Source: Sulfurimonas xiamenensis (GTDB taxonomy: Bacteria; Campylobacterota; Campylobacteria; Campylobacterales; Sulfurimonadaceae). From it: a DNA stretch of 64,000 bases. The translations under genes were made by a program, and so were the position numbers. The notes under the pieces were generated by a model, which searched no databases, was not told the origin of the DNA, and saw only the letters and a program-made list of their open reading frames with translations. Shown here in pieces: positions 45,164 through 57,509 of this stretch (position 1 is its first letter; each line of letters opens with the position of its first letter). The stretch covers positions 1,116,001 through 1,180,000 of the forward strand of contig NZ_CP041166.1 of NCBI RefSeq assembly GCF_009258045.1, read 5' to 3'.

Positions 45164-45813
45164 TGGAATTTAGTTATTTTGATATTATCGTTTCAATTGT
45201 TGTTCTTTTCTTAGGACTTAAAGGAATCATAAACGGATTTTTTAAAGAGTTATTCGGTCTTTTAGGCATTATAGGAGGTATATTTGTAGCTTCTCGTGTT
45301 GGAGATAAAGCAGGCCAGCTTATAAGTGATTCTATTTTTAAATTTGAAAACAGCGCAGCTATTAATTTTACAGGTTTTTTAGTTACGCTTTTTCTATTCT
45401 GGCTCTTTATGATTGGAGTAGGATTAATATTTAAAAAATTAAGTTCACTGAGCGGACTTGGAATTTTTGATAAAATTTTAGGTTTTTTATTTAGTGTAAG
45501 TAAATTTTTTCTTATTGCCGCAGTCATAGCTTATGCTGCTTATAACATTAAAGCTATAAAAACAAATCTTGACTCTATTATGCAAAAGAGTGTGATTTTT
45601 CCGATATTAATCAAAACGGGCAGCGTTATTATGAAAATAGATCCTGTGAAAATTTCTAAAGATATAAATAAAACCATAGATAAGGGTACAGATATAATGC
45701 AAAACAGTATTGATGAAACTCTACAAAATTCTACATTGGAAATTTTAGAAGATACAAAGAAAAAATTAGATAAAAATGAAGAACAAAATTTATCTGAAGA
45801 AGAGAATAAATAA
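45163..45813 (+). CDS. cvpA: CvpA family membrane protein
   Basis: A 216-residue protein with four membrane helices in the first 130 residues. The opening SYFDIIVSIVVLFLGLKGIINGFFKE and the third-helix region LSGLGIFDKILGFLFSV match the CvpA (colicin V production) family; its role in other bacteria touches envelope integrity and biofilm. The C-terminal 75 residues are a Lys/Glu-rich tail not present in short homologues. It begins the cvpA-fur-lysS-glyA run. Confidence 0.85.
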   Translation: MEFSYFDIIVSIVVLFLGLKGIINGFFKELFGLLGIIGGIFVASRVGDKAGQLISDSIFKFENSAAINFTGFLVTLFLFWLFMIGVGLIFKKLSSLSGLGIFDKILGFLFSVSKFFLIAAVIAYAAYNIKAIKTNLDSIMQKSVIFPILIKTGSVIMKIDPVKISKDINKTIDKGTDIMQNSIDETLQNSTLEILEDTKKKLDKNEEQNLSEEENK

Positions 45814-45814
45814 C

Positions 45815-46303
45815 ATGTCTGAAATAACAACCGATTTTAACGATAAAACAGTTGCGTACAAACAGTTACTTAGTGATTTTAAAGCGTTGCTTAAAAAAAA
45901 TAATCTAAAATTTACAATTCAAAGAGAAGTAATTCTTGAAACTCTATACAACTCTGATGAACATCTTACACCAGAATCACTTCATAATCTAATACAGGAA
46001 AAATTTCCAAATTTAAAAACAGGAATTGCTACTGTATATAGAACATTATCACTTCTAGAAGAGTCAGACATGGTTACATCTCTCTCTTTTGGCGCACAAG
46101 GAAAAAAATATGAACTTGGCGCTAAACATCATCATGATCACTTTATCTGCAAAATGTGTGGGAGCATTATTGAGTTTGTAGATGAAAAAATAGAAGAGAG
46201 ACAGCGCAAAATAGCTGATGAACTTGGTTTCGATATGCAGGACCATTCTATGCAAATTTATGGAATCTGCAAAGAGTGCCAAAAAAAAATAAAGGAAAAA
46301 TGA
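45815..46303 (+). CDS. fur: Ferric uptake regulator
   Basis: A 162-residue Fur protein that represses iron-uptake genes when bound to Fe(II). The winged helix (about 15-95) includes NLKFTIQREVILETLY and TGIATVYRTLSLLEE. Metal sites are in AKHHHDHFICKMCG and a C-terminal CKECQ (two CX2C for structural zinc). The start is ATG 45815, not the open frame upstream, because it begins just after the cvpA stop (1 nt gap). The TGA is directly followed by the lysS TTG start. Confidence 0.93.
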   Translation: MSEITTDFNDKTVAYKQLLSDFKALLKKNNLKFTIQREVILETLYNSDEHLTPESLHNLIQEKFPNLKTGIATVYRTLSLLEESDMVTSLSFGAQGKKYELGAKHHHDHFICKMCGSIIEFVDEKIEERQRKIADELGFDMQDHSMQIYGICKECQKKIKEK

Positions 46304-47821
46304 TTGGTTTTTAATAACAAATTTATACAACAAAGAATTGAAAAAGCAGAATTTCTTAGAAAACAGGGGATTAACCCATATTCTAATGAGTCTAGAAAAA
46401 ACACATCTATTGAAAAATTTTTAAATGTAAATTCTGATATTGTTCACAAAGAAAATAAAAGAGATGAAAATAGAGAGTATACAGTTAGTGGACGCATAAA
46501 ATTATTTAGAATTATGGGGAAAGCAAGTTTTATCAAAATTGAAGATGAAAGCAGTTCTCTTCAAATTTATGTAGCCAGAGACAATCTTCCCGAAGGCTTT
46601 TATAATGATATTTTTAAAAAACTTATAGAAGTCGGTGATATTGTAGAGGTTACAGGATATCCTTTCGTAACAGGTCAAGGAGAGCTTTCGCTTCATGCAG
46701 ACAATCTAAAACTTTTAACAAAAGCCATCTCTCCTCTTCCTGAAAAATTTCACGGTATCACAGATAAAGAGGTGCGATACAGAAAAAGATATCTTGACCT
46801 TATTATGAATTCAGATGTTAGAAAAACATTTAAGATTCGTTCAAAAGTCATCTCTCTAACTAGACGCTTTTTTGAAGAAAAAGGTTTTTTAGAAGTTGAA
46901 ACTCCGATGATGCATCCTATTGCAGGCGGAGCAAATGCAAAACCTTTTGTTACACATCACAATGCTCTTGGAGTAGACAGATATCTAAGAATTGCTCCTG
47001 AACTCTATTTAAAAAGGCTTATTGTCGGCGGATTTGAAGCTGTATTTGAAATTAATAGAAACTTTAGAAATGAGGGAATGGATGCAACACACAATCCTGA
47101 ATTCACATCCATAGAGTTTTATTGGGCGTACAAAACATATAAAGATCTTATAGAAATCACAAAAGAGTATTTCACATATCTTTTTGATCATCTAAATCTT
47201 CCAACACAGCTTCCTTATGGAGATTTAGAAATTGATTTTAGCAAATTTAGTGAAGTTCCTCTTATTGAATCACTTTACACGATAGGAGGAGTTCCTAAAG
47301 ATATAGTAAATGATAAAGAAAAAATAGTTGCATTTTTAAAGAGTAAAAATATTGATGTAAAAGAAAACATGAGTTTAGGTCAGCTTCAAGGAGAACTTTT
47401 TGACGAGTTTGTAGAAGCAAAACTTATCAACCCGACATTTATCACAGAGTATCCTGTTGCCATCTCTCCACTTGCAAGAAGAAGCGATGAAAACCATGAA
47501 ATAACAGAACGGTTTGAGCTCTTTATTGCAGGACGGGAGATTGCAAATGCTTTTAGTGAATTAAACGACCCAGTAGACCAGCTTCATAGATTTGAAGCAC
47601 AAGGTGCAGCAAAAGAGAGCGGAGATGATGAAGCACATGAGATGGATATCGACTTTGTTGAGGCACTAAGTTACGGAATGGCACCTACTGCCGGACAAGG
47701 AATAGGTATTGACAGACTTGTTATGCTTCTTACAAATGAACACTCCATTAGAGATGTTCTGTTGTTTCCTGCAATGAAACCAATAAATTTAGAAGAAAAA
47801 AATCAAAATGAAGAGGAATAA
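46304..47821 (+). CDS. lysS: Lysyl-tRNA synthetase, class II
   Basis: A 505-residue class II LysRS. The anticodon-binding OB fold (about 60-160) has [19 protein letters not shown]. Class II motif 1 lies around [19 protein letters not shown], motif 2 is [23 protein letters not shown] and motif 3 is [11 protein letters not shown]. The start is TTG directly after the fur TGA, with AAGGA about 8 nt upstream. Followed by glyA, 6 nt downstream. Confidence 0.96.
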   Translation: MVFNNKFIQQRIEKAEFLRKQGINPYSNESRKNTSIEKFLNVNSDIVHKENKRDENREYTVSGRIKLFRIMGKASFIKIEDESSSLQIYVARDNLPEGFYNDIFKKLIEVGDIVEVTGYPFVTGQGELSLHADNLKLLTKAISPLPEKFHGITDKEVRYRKRYLDLIMNSDVRKTFKIRSKVISLTRRFFEEKGFLEVETPMMHPIAGGANAKPFVTHHNALGVDRYLRIAPELYLKRLIVGGFEAVFEINRNFRNEGMDATHNPEFTSIEFYWAYKTYKDLIEITKEYFTYLFDHLNLPTQLPYGDLEIDFSKFSEVPLIESLYTIGGVPKDIVNDKEKIVAFLKSKNIDVKENMSLGQLQGELFDEFVEAKLINPTFITEYPVAISPLARRSDENHEITERFELFIAGREIANAFSELNDPVDQLHRFEAQGAAKESGDDEAHEMDIDFVEALSYGMAPTAGQGIGIDRLVMLLTNEHSIRDVLLFPAMKPINLEEKNQNEEE

Positions 47822-47827
47822 ACAAAA

Positions 47828-49075
47828 ATGAGTTTTTTAAAAGAGTATGATAAAGAGATATTTGATCTATGTGAAAAAGAGCTAGAGAGACAAACAAATC
47901 ATTTAGAGATGATTGCATCTGAAAACTTTACACTTCCTGCCGTTATGGAAACTATGGGAAGCGTATTTACAAATAAATATGCAGAGGGTTATCCGGGTAA
48001 GCGTTACTATGGCGGTTGTGAATATGCAGATGGCGTTGAGCAGTTAGCAATTGACAGAGCATGCAAACTCTTTGGATGTAGCTATGCAAATGTTCAACCG
48101 CACTCCGGAAGCCAGGCAAATGCAGCCGTTTATGCAGCACTTTTAAATGCGGGTGATAAACTTCTAGGTATGGATTTAAGCCATGGCGGACATTTAACAC
48201 ACGGAAGCAAACCAAGTTTTTCGGGTAAAAACTACCACTCTTTTACATATGGCGTAGAGCTTGACGGCCGTATGAATTATGATAAAATTATGGAAATAGC
48301 AAAAACAGTACAGCCAAAAATCATTGTTTGCGGCGCATCTGCTTATGCAAGAGAGATAGATTTTGCAAAATTTCGTGAAATTGCTGATGCTGTTGGAGCT
48401 ATTTTATTTGCAGATATTGCCCATGTTGCAGGTCTTGTTGCAGCGGGTGAACACCCTAGCCCGTTCCCTCATGCACATGTTGTAACAACTACTACACATA
48501 AAACTCTTGCCGGACCAAGAGGCGGTATGATTATGACAAATGATGAAGAAATAGCTAAAAAAGTTAACTCTGCAATCTTTCCGGGTATTCAAGGCGGACC
48601 GCTTGTACATGTAATCGCTGCTAAAGCGGTTGGATTTAAATATAACCTCTCTCCAGAGTGGAAAGAGTATGCTGCGCAGGTCAAAGCAAACGCAAAAATT
48701 TTAGGTGAAGTTCTTATAAAAAGAGGATATGAGCTTGTAAGCGGTGGAACTGATAATCATCTTGTACTGCTCTCTTTTATAAATCGTGATTTCTCTGGTA
48801 AAGATGCTGATATCGCTCTTGGAAATGCGGGTATTACAGTAAACAAAAATACTGTTCCGGGTGAGACAAGAAGCCCTTTTGTAACTTCAGGTATCCGCAT
48901 AGGTTCACCTGCTCTAACTTCAAGAGGAATGAAAGAGAAAGAGTTTGAATTTATTGCAAATAAAATCGCAGATGTTCTTGATGATATTAACAATACTGAG
49001 CTTCAAGAAAATATTAAAAAAGAGTTAAAAACATTAGCTCAAAATTTTGTAGTTTATAATCAACCGACTTACTAG
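47828..49075 (+). CDS. glyA: Serine hydroxymethyltransferase
   Basis: A 415-residue PLP enzyme making glycine and 5,10-methylene-THF from serine and THF. Blocks: LIASENF as [33 protein letters not shown] and the PLP lysine segment [16 protein letters not shown]. Length and motifs are normal for the family. It sits at the end of the lysS-glyA pair; a gap of 127 bp follows. Confidence 0.97.
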   Translation: MSFLKEYDKEIFDLCEKELERQTNHLEMIASENFTLPAVMETMGSVFTNKYAEGYPGKRYYGGCEYADGVEQLAIDRACKLFGCSYANVQPHSGSQANAAVYAALLNAGDKLLGMDLSHGGHLTHGSKPSFSGKNYHSFTYGVELDGRMNYDKIMEIAKTVQPKIIVCGASAYAREIDFAKFREIADAVGAILFADIAHVAGLVAAGEHPSPFPHAHVVTTTTHKTLAGPRGGMIMTNDEEIAKKVNSAIFPGIQGGPLVHVIAAKAVGFKYNLSPEWKEYAAQVKANAKILGEVLIKRGYELVSGGTDNHLVLLSFINRDFSGKDADIALGNAGITVNKNTVPGETRSPFVTSGIRIGSPALTSRGMKEKEFEFIANKIADVLDDINNTELQENIKKELKTLAQNFVVYNQPTY

Positions 49076-49202
49076 GATCGTTGCTTAATAAAAGATAAAA
49101 TTGATACTTTTTTGTCAATCGTGTATGGCTTTATTTAAATATATCCAATATAAACAAGTTTTGGGTATCATTATAAATTAGATAATAAAGGAGGGGGAAG
49201 TT

Positions 49203-49880
49203 ATGGATGAAAAAAATGAGTTAAATGATATTATCTTAAACAAAGGTAACTCATCTACAGGAAATAAAAAAATTTTATTAGCTGTTGCTGCGTTAGGTAT
49301 TATTTTAATTGTTGTTGTAATGCTGATGAATACTCTTACATCAAGCGGCACTGACAATCTACCTCAAGCAGCTCTTCCTCCTGAGACGCAGGAGCAAACT
49401 TCAACACAAGTTGATGACTCCTTTTTTGAAAAAGTTGATGTTGTAAAAGAGGATAAAGAAGATGAAGAGAGTGTTTCTTTAGATGCAATTGCACAAAAAC
49501 TCAAAGAAGAAAATATAATAGAAGAGACTCAAGCAGCGACACAAGAGAGTGTTAAAGCAAACACAGATGAAACAAAAAAAGTACAAACAAAAGAAGAAGT
49601 AGTTGAAAGTGTAGCTATACAGCCTCAGGCAGAGAGTACAAATTTATCAAATGCTTACTATATTCAAGTTGGCTCTTTTGCAAAATACGAACCTAATAAA
49701 AAATTTTTAGATTCAATTTTAAAATTGGGATACAAATATAAATTTCACAAAGTAACTATTGATTCTAGAACATTTAACAAAGTTTTAGTAGGTCCATTTA
49801 ACAGTGAAGCAGAAGCAAGAGAAGCTCTGGCTCCTATTAAAAAATCTATTGAAGCAGGTGCTTTTTTAATTAAAATATAA
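49203..49880 (+). CDS. SPOR-domain membrane protein
   Basis: A 225-residue protein with a cytoplasmic N-terminus of about 22 residues, one membrane helix (KILLAVAALGIILIVVVMLM), a long Gln/Glu/Thr-rich linker (about 45-150) and a C-terminal SPOR domain (about 152-225: AYYIQVGSFAKYEPNKKFL...VLVGPFNSEAEAREAL). SPOR domains bind denuded septal peptidoglycan, so a role in cell division is expected. A strong ribosome site (AAAGGAGGGGG) precedes the ATG. Followed 18 nt later by trpE. Confidence 0.9.
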   Translation: MDEKNELNDIILNKGNSSTGNKKILLAVAALGIILIVVVMLMNTLTSSGTDNLPQAALPPETQEQTSTQVDDSFFEKVDVVKEDKEDEESVSLDAIAQKLKEENIIEETQAATQESVKANTDETKKVQTKEEVVESVAIQPQAESTNLSNAYYIQVGSFAKYEPNKKFLDSILKLGYKYKFHKVTIDSRTFNKVLVGPFNSEAEAREALAPIKKSIEAGAFLIKI

Positions 49881-49898
49881 CTATACCAAGGTACTTAT

Positions 49899-51302
49899 TT
49901 GATTTATTCTAAACAATTTATACAGGATCAACTAGCTCCTATTGCAGTATATGCAAAGCTAAAATCAATCTTTAAAAATGAAATCTCATATCTTTTAGAG
50001 AGCGCAGGACAAAGCAGTGGAAATTATAGCTTTGTCTGCATCGGCGCAAGAGAGAGAATTCAATATATAGATAATCAGACAATATATACAGATGCAAACG
50101 GCATTAAGCATATAAAAGATGAATCTCCTTTTATATTTTTAAAAAATTATTACAAAAATATAGACACATCAATATACAAAGAAGCAACAACTAAACTAAA
50201 AGTTGGGTATGTAGATGGTTTTATAGGTTATATCGGCTATGACATGGTGAAAGTATTTGAACCAAAACTTCATTCTGTTATGGATAACTTAAAAGATGAA
50301 ATCAATGCCCCCGATTTAGATTTGATACTTCCAAAAATAATCTTGGTTTACTCTCACAAAGATCACCAATTAACTCTTATTAGCACATTAAAAGAGATGA
50401 GTGATAAGTTTGAAATGATTGAAAACGAGCTAAAAGGCACATATACATATATTCATATGAAAAAAAACAGCGGGAATGACAAAGGCACTTTTGCATTCTC
50501 AAAAGAGCAGTTTTTTAAAATGGTTGATAACTCAAAAAAGATGATAAAAAGTGGAGATGTTTTCCAAATTCTAATAACAAACCGTTTTACTAGAAAGATA
50601 AAAGTTGATCCTTTTAGTTTTTACAGAATATTAAGAACCAAAAATCCATCTCCCTATATGTTTTTAATGGAGTATGAAGATTTTAATATTGTTGGGAGTT
50701 CTCCTGAAGTCATGGTAAGACTTCAAAATGGAAAAATTCTGCTTCGCCCAATTGCAGGAACTCGTAAAAGAGGCAATACAAAAGAGAGAGATAAGGAGCT
50801 TGAAGAAGAACTTTTAGCTGATCCAAAAGAGCTCTCTGAACATCTTATGCTTATAGATTTAGGCAGAAATGATGTGAGCAGAGTTGCAAAAACCGGAAGT
50901 GTTAAAGTTGAAGATATGATGCATATAGAGCGTTTTTCACATGTTATGCATATAGTTTCTGATGTCACTGGTGAGCTTGATGAAAACAAAGATATGTTTG
51001 ATCTGTTTATGGCAACTTTTACGGCAGGAACTATGACAGGTGCACCAAAGATAAGAGCAATGGAGCTTATTGCTGAATTTGAAGGATTAAAAAGAGGCTT
51101 TTACAGTGGAAGTGTTGGTTATTTTGGATTTGACGGCAATATGGATAACGCCATAACTATCAGAACTGCTATGGTTAAAAAAGACAAAGTGATTCTTCAG
51201 GCCGGAGCCGGTGTTGTTGCTGATAGCATAAATGAGCTGGAGTATCTCGAAGTTAAAAATAAACTTGGTGCTCTTGTCGCTTCACTGGAAGATTTGGACT
51301 AA
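49899..51302 (+). CDS. trpE: Anthranilate synthase component I
   Basis: A 467-residue chorismate-using enzyme. The N-terminal tryptophan feedback motif LLES is in SYLLESAGQSSGNYSF. Catalytic blocks include GSSPEVMVRL, RPIAGTRKRGNT, LIDLGRNDVSRV, TFTAGTMTGAPKIRAMELI and a C-terminal AGAGVVADS. The LLES motif favours TrpE over PabB. The start is TTG at 49899 with AAGG upstream. Its stop overlaps the aroE ATG (TAATG). Confidence 0.92.
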   Translation: MIYSKQFIQDQLAPIAVYAKLKSIFKNEISYLLESAGQSSGNYSFVCIGARERIQYIDNQTIYTDANGIKHIKDESPFIFLKNYYKNIDTSIYKEATTKLKVGYVDGFIGYIGYDMVKVFEPKLHSVMDNLKDEINAPDLDLILPKIILVYSHKDHQLTLISTLKEMSDKFEMIENELKGTYTYIHMKKNSGNDKGTFAFSKEQFFKMVDNSKKMIKSGDVFQILITNRFTRKIKVDPFSFYRILRTKNPSPYMFLMEYEDFNIVGSSPEVMVRLQNGKILLRPIAGTRKRGNTKERDKELEEELLADPKELSEHLMLIDLGRNDVSRVAKTGSVKVEDMMHIERFSHVMHIVSDVTGELDENKDMFDLFMATFTAGTMTGAPKIRAMELIAEFEGLKRGFYSGSVGYFGFDGNMDNAITIRTAMVKKDKVILQAGAGVVADSINELEYLEVKNKLGALVASLEDLD

Positions 51303-52093
51303 TGAAACTCTTTGCCGTCTTTGGCGACCCTGTTGCGCACTCCCGCTCTCCGCTTATGCACAATAGCGTATTTAAACATCTAAACTACAATGCATGTTAC
51401 ACTAGAGTCCATCTAAATGATGGCTCAAAACTAAAAGAGACTTTTTTCTCTCTAGGTCTTAGCGGAGCAAATATTACCGTTCCACATAAAGAGGCGGCGT
51501 ATGAGGCTTGCGATGAAGTAAGAGGCTTTGCCGAAAAAATAGGTGTTGTAAATACCCTTATCAATGAAAATGGCAGATTAATCGGATACAATACCGATGC
51601 AGACGGTTTTTTATTTGCTATAAAAGAGTTTAAAAATATTAAAAATATTTTAGTTCTTGGAGCAGGCGGAACGGCAAAAGCATTAACTTCCAGATTTATA
51701 CAAGAGAATATAAAAGTAACTGTTTTAAACAGAAGCAATTCAAGACTACAATACTTTAAAGAGTTAAATTGCAGCTGTTATTCATGGAGTGACTTTAAAA
51801 TAAGTAAATATGATTTAGTTGTAAACACTACAAGTGCCGGGCTTAAAGATGAAGAACTACCTGCTCCAAAAGAGATGATCGAAAAAATACTAAACAGTAC
51901 ATTTTACGCAGCAGACGCAATCTATGGAAAGATGACACCTTTTTTAAAACTGGCAAAAAACAAAAATATAACTTACAAAGACGGTGCAGATATGCTTTTA
52001 GGTCAAGGTCTTTTGGCAAATGAACTCTTTGTTAATTATGAACTAAAAACAGAAGATATAAAAAAATTTATGTCAAAGAGTTTTGAACTTTAA
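51302..52093 (+). CDS. aroE: Shikimate dehydrogenase
   Basis: Reduces 3-dehydroshikimate to shikimate with NADPH. The 263-residue protein has the substrate block DPVAHSRSPLMHN, GANITVPHKEAAYEACDE (catalytic Lys), NTDADGF and a nucleotide fold LVLGAGGTAKAL followed by LNRSNSR, an NADP-type turn. It is translationally coupled to trpE. The trpE-aroE pairing places two chorismate-pathway genes together. Confidence 0.96.
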   Translation: MKLFAVFGDPVAHSRSPLMHNSVFKHLNYNACYTRVHLNDGSKLKETFFSLGLSGANITVPHKEAAYEACDEVRGFAEKIGVVNTLINENGRLIGYNTDADGFLFAIKEFKNIKNILVLGAGGTAKALTSRFIQENIKVTVLNRSNSRLQYFKELNCSCYSWSDFKISKYDLVVNTTSAGLKDEELPAPKEMIEKILNSTFYAADAIYGKMTPFLKLAKNKNITYKDGADMLLGQGLLANELFVNYELKTEDIKKFMSKSFEL

Positions 52094-52110
52094 AGCAACA
52101 GCTATTGCTT
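52093..52110. terminator. Small hairpin between aroE and norF
   Basis: AAGCAA and TTGCTT with a 6-nt loop start at the last base of the aroE stop codon, between the two convergent genes. No T-run; a weak candidate. Confidence 0.25.
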
Positions 52111-52131
52111 GACCTCTGCCAATATCTCCTA

Positions 52132-52374
52132 TTAGATTAAGAGTGCAATCAGCGATATAACAACAGCCAGCCATATAGTTGGTATAAGTCTATATTTTAG
52201 TTGAACATTTTTCAAACCCATAAAGTGGTCAATAACCAGTTGTCCTTTTATAAATGTACTTATAAGTAAAATCGCGACAAGATAAGTCGGTATAAATTTT
52301 AAATGTCCAAGCACAAAAGCAAAGATTGTGAGAATAACCAAAACTATCCATACAAATTCTAGAATTTTTTTCAT
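52132..52374 (-). CDS. norF: NorF-like (cytochrome c oxidase subunit IV-type) protein
   Basis: An 80-residue protein with three membrane helices, of the small COX4-like family (FIKGQLVIDHFMGLKNVQLKYRL is the conserved loop). In nor clusters such a gene follows norE and aids full NO reductase activity. It is the last gene of norCBDQEF, 13 nt after norE. Confidence 0.8.
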   Translation of the reverse strand: MKKILEFVWIVLVILTIFAFVLGHLKFIPTYLVAILLISTFIKGQLVIDHFMGLKNVQLKYRLIPTIWLAVVISLIALLI

Positions 52375-52387
52375 TTTTTACCTTGTA

Positions 52388-52984
52388 TCATAATATATAA
52401 ACTAATGGGAAAAGCACAATCCACAACAAATCTACCATATGCCAGTAAGATGCACCCGTTTCCATCCCGCTGCAATCATCCGGAGTGTACCCTTGTGCTT
52501 TTGTTTTTTTATGAAGATTAAACAGGATTATTAAACCCAAAAGAACATGCATAAAATGAAAAACAGTTAAAAATATGTAAAACATAAAAAATTTATTGGT
52601 ACTAAGCGTAATTCCTTCTCCAAATATATGAGAAAATTCTAATATTTTTATAAATAAAAAAGCAACTCCGAGCATCATTGCAGACAAAAGCCATTTTGAT
52701 GCTGCACTACTTGACTTTTGCAAGCTATCTCTTGTCATATTTTTAATAGCATAAACAGCCTTTACAACAAAGTAACTGCTTGTAATTAAAAGAAAAGTAT
52801 TGATAAAACCTGATGTTTGGCTAACTACAAGCTGAGACTGACTAAAAAGCTCTATATCTGCTCTTCTTGAAACAGCATAACCTATAAACAATAGTCCAAA
52901 TGTAATTAATTCAACATAAATAATGATCCAAATTGCAAAATCCCCAGGAGGATGAGGCTCTTTCAAAGCACTATTTTTTAACAT
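52388..52984 (-). CDS. norE: NorE-like (cytochrome c oxidase subunit III-type) protein
   Basis: A 198-residue protein with five membrane helices and the subunit III-type motif HPPGDFAIWIIIYVEL near the N-terminus and WHMVDLLWIVLFPLVY at the C-terminus. The ATG at 52984 has AAGGAG at 6 nt and is preferred to 53023, which would extend deeper into norQ. It overlaps norQ by 14 nt. Members of this family in nor clusters help assembly or activity of NO reductase. Confidence 0.85.
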   Translation of the reverse strand: MLKNSALKEPHPPGDFAIWIIIYVELITFGLLFIGYAVSRRADIELFSQSQLVVSQTSGFINTFLLITSSYFVVKAVYAIKNMTRDSLQKSSSAASKWLLSAMMLGVAFLFIKILEFSHIFGEGITLSTNKFFMFYIFLTVFHFMHVLLGLIILFNLHKKTKAQGYTPDDCSGMETGASYWHMVDLLWIVLFPLVYIL

Positions 52985-53768
52985 TTGAACTCCTTGGGAA
53001 ATATAAAGATACAAGTTTTTCAAGAACTTTTAAAACTTCATCTTCATCACTGAGTGATTCAACTATAGAGTGCATACATGCCTGATATGGATCAAAATCT
53101 TTTGTAATCAACTTCCCTGCATAAATAAGCAGTCTTGTTGAAACTGCTTCTTGAATATCAACATCAGTGAGTTGTCTCACTTCTTTAGCGATATCTACAA
53201 GTTTTTGTGCTATATCTTCATCAACTCCACTCTCTTTTTTGATAATCTCTTTTTCAATTTCTGATTTTGGATAATCAAAACTAAGAGAAATAAATCTCTG
53301 TTTTGTACTTGGCTTCATCCCTTTTAAAACATTTTGATAACCTGGATTATAAGATACTACAAGCATAAAATCAGGATGAGCTTCTATGGTTTCACCTGTT
53401 CTGTCTATCGACAAAACTCTACGATAATCCGCTAGAGAGTGAAGTACCACTGTAGTATCTTTTCTAGCTTCGATTATCTCATCAAGATAGCATATACCGC
53501 CATTTCTTACCGCTTTAGTCAAAGGACCGTCTTGCCAATATGTACCGTTTTCATCTATAAGATGGCGGCCAATCAGGTCTGCAGCACTCAAATCATCATG
53601 GCAAACAACCGTATAAACATCTCGTCCAAGCTCTTCGCCCATAGATTCTATAAACCTTGTTTTTCCACACCCTGTCGGTCCTTTGATTAAAACAGGCAGA
53701 TTCATCTGCGCAGCAGTTTTAAAAAGCTCTACTTCATTTGATTGAGGTAAATAGTAGTTTTTTGACAT
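52971..53768 (-). CDS. norQ: NorQ MoxR-type AAA+ ATPase
   Basis: A 265-residue AAA+ protein. Walker A is GPTGCGKTRF (about residues 29-38), Walker B is ICYLDEIIEAR, and sensor 1 lies in LVVSYNPGYQ. With NorD (the next upstream gene) it is thought to insert the non-heme iron of NorB. It lies 13 nt after norD. Confidence 0.93.
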   Translation of the reverse strand: MSKNYYLPQSNEVELFKTAAQMNLPVLIKGPTGCGKTRFIESMGEELGRDVYTVVCHDDLSAADLIGRHLIDENGTYWQDGPLTKAVRNGGICYLDEIIEARKDTTVVLHSLADYRRVLSIDRTGETIEAHPDFMLVVSYNPGYQNVLKGMKPSTKQRFISLSFDYPKSEIEKEIIKKESGVDEDIAQKLVDIAKEVRQLTDVDIQEAVSTRLLIYAGKLITKDFDPYQACMHSIVESLSDEDEVLKVLEKLVSLYFPRSSNVKK

Positions 53769-53781
53769 TTTTTTCCTTTTT

Positions 53782-55581
53782 TTATTTCGTTAGATTTATA
53801 TAAACTTCAGTTAACACTTTTGGCAATTTCTGTCCATCTCTTACAACCGCATAACCGTTTCTTCCAAACAGATACCCCAAATACTCTTTTGCATCAAGAT
53901 CTACTGTAATACAAAAAGGCGTAATACCTTTTTTCTTAACCTCTTCAAGAGCTTTTTTTGTATCTTCTATGCCATATCTTCCATCATATCTATCTTCATC
54001 ATTCGGTTTACCGTCACTTATGATTAACAGCAGTTTATTGACACTTTGCTGCTTATCTAAAATCTTTGCCGATTCTCTTATAGCTGCACCCATCCTTGTA
54101 TAATACTCTGGTTTTATAGTATCAATTCTTCCACGAATCAAATCATTGTATTTGTCTTTAAAATTTTTTATAATGCTAAAATAGACTTTTTTATTTTGCA
54201 GTGATGAGAAAGTGTATATGGCAAATTTATCTTGAAGTTTTTCCAAAGCTTCACTAAATACCGTAAGAGAGTCTTTAATTACATCAATTATTCGTACTTC
54301 TTGTGTAATGCCGCCCTCTGTAGAGAGTGAAACATCTGCTAATATAAGCGTAGCCATATCTCTTGTTTTTTTCTCAAAAGTTGTGTAAAATTTTTGATGA
54401 TGCATAGATTTATTTTGATGCCCGCAATATTCAATCCAAGTATCAATATTTATCTCATCACCATAAGGAAGATTGTCATTTTTAACACGATCAAGTTCGA
54501 GCAGATCTAACTCTTGCTGAATTTTTCGTACGGTTTTTTTTAGTCGTTCTGGCAACTCTATAGGTATTACATTCATTGGTACTTGAGGTAAAATACGAAC
54601 AAAATTTATCAAATATTCACCTTTTAGATAATCCCACTCATCAATAAAGTGACCTTTCCCCAGTGGATATTTAACGGTAGTATCAGGCTTTAATTCCAAG
54701 TCCATTTTTATTCGTGATGATAAATTTGCCTGCTTTTGTCCTATAGTTATCTCATCTAAGTCCTCGGCATGATAGAGTGCATCTTCATCAAAAGTATCAT
54801 CTTCACATCTATCTACATTGACCTGTTCAAAAATACTCATTAAAGATTCTGGTAAAAAAGCCAAAAAGCCATCTGTTTCATGCTTGTCGTCTGTTTGATT
54901 AGCCTGCTTTTTCATGTTAAGAGTATCTGTTTTATCTTGACTCTCTTCTCTTGTAGGATCTTGCTCTTCATCATCTGTTTTTTTAGTTTTATTGATAGTT
55001 AGAGGCGATGGGTATATCCACATAGGGTTTGGATAATCATTTACTAAATCTTTATCTGTTTGATTATCTAAAGATTTAATAAATGACAATTGTTCATATT
55101 TATCAATCAAATATTCACTGGCAATATTGTAGAATTGTTTAAAACCATCATATTTATTGATAAGGTAAAGCTCTGTAGCATGATTTTTATCGATTATATT
55201 TTCATCTGTAATATTATTAACTCTAGTTGCCATAGCAATAAGCCAATAATAAAGCATTTCATTAAGTTCTTTTGTAGGAAAATAAGCAGATGACGCCGGT
55301 AGATAGATAGAGTCTTCATCCTGCCATGCAAGATGAAACTCCTTACCCAAGAATGCTATTTTTTGTAAAAAAGTTCTTGATGTATTAAGATATCTTTTAT
55401 CCGTAATTTGTAAATCTTTACCTTTTTCACCACCCATAAGGTGATGAAAAATTTTTAATGATTTTGAGATATCAGCAAAATAGACTCTTTCATTTTCATG
55501 AAATTTGTATACTTTTTTATTGAGATATTTATCCCAAACTTTACCAATACTCTCTTCAAATTCAAGATAATAGTGAAGCAT
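53782..55581 (-). CDS. norD: NorD von Willebrand A-domain protein
   Basis: A 599-residue cytoplasmic protein. The C-terminal VWA domain (about 395-599) has the MIDAS motif DVSLST and later ISDGKPNDEDRYDGRYG. The middle is acidic (about 190-280), and the N-terminal 180 residues are helical. It partners NorQ in maturation of cNOR. It starts 21 nt after the norB stop. Confidence 0.9.
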   Translation of the reverse strand: MLHYYLEFEESIGKVWDKYLNKKVYKFHENERVYFADISKSLKIFHHLMGGEKGKDLQITDKRYLNTSRTFLQKIAFLGKEFHLAWQDEDSIYLPASSAYFPTKELNEMLYYWLIAMATRVNNITDENIIDKNHATELYLINKYDGFKQFYNIASEYLIDKYEQLSFIKSLDNQTDKDLVNDYPNPMWIYPSPLTINKTKKTDDEEQDPTREESQDKTDTLNMKKQANQTDDKHETDGFLAFLPESLMSIFEQVNVDRCEDDTFDEDALYHAEDLDEITIGQKQANLSSRIKMDLELKPDTTVKYPLGKGHFIDEWDYLKGEYLINFVRILPQVPMNVIPIELPERLKKTVRKIQQELDLLELDRVKNDNLPYGDEINIDTWIEYCGHQNKSMHHQKFYTTFEKKTRDMATLILADVSLSTEGGITQEVRIIDVIKDSLTVFSEALEKLQDKFAIYTFSSLQNKKVYFSIIKNFKDKYNDLIRGRIDTIKPEYYTRMGAAIRESAKILDKQQSVNKLLLIISDGKPNDEDRYDGRYGIEDTKKALEEVKKKGITPFCITVDLDAKEYLGYLFGRNGYAVVRDGQKLPKVLTEVYINLTK

Positions 55582-55602
55582 TTTTCTCTATCTTTAACAC
55601 TA

Positions 55603-57425
<1,823 letters not shown>

Positions 57426-57509
57426 TAAAAGTCCTTTTTCTAATTCTACCTGCTAGTAGTAATTGAAATCTTAGCAAAATATTATTAATTTTTCCTTATT
57501 TTTATTTTA

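Noticed and set aside
45174-45527. 117-codon antisense frame in cvpA
   Set aside because: Shadow of a real gene; no start signal and no recognisable family.
49076-49202. RNA gene or riboswitch between glyA and the SPOR gene
   Set aside because: No cloverleaf, conserved glycine-riboswitch core or strong hairpin is visible; only a promoter and ribosome site.
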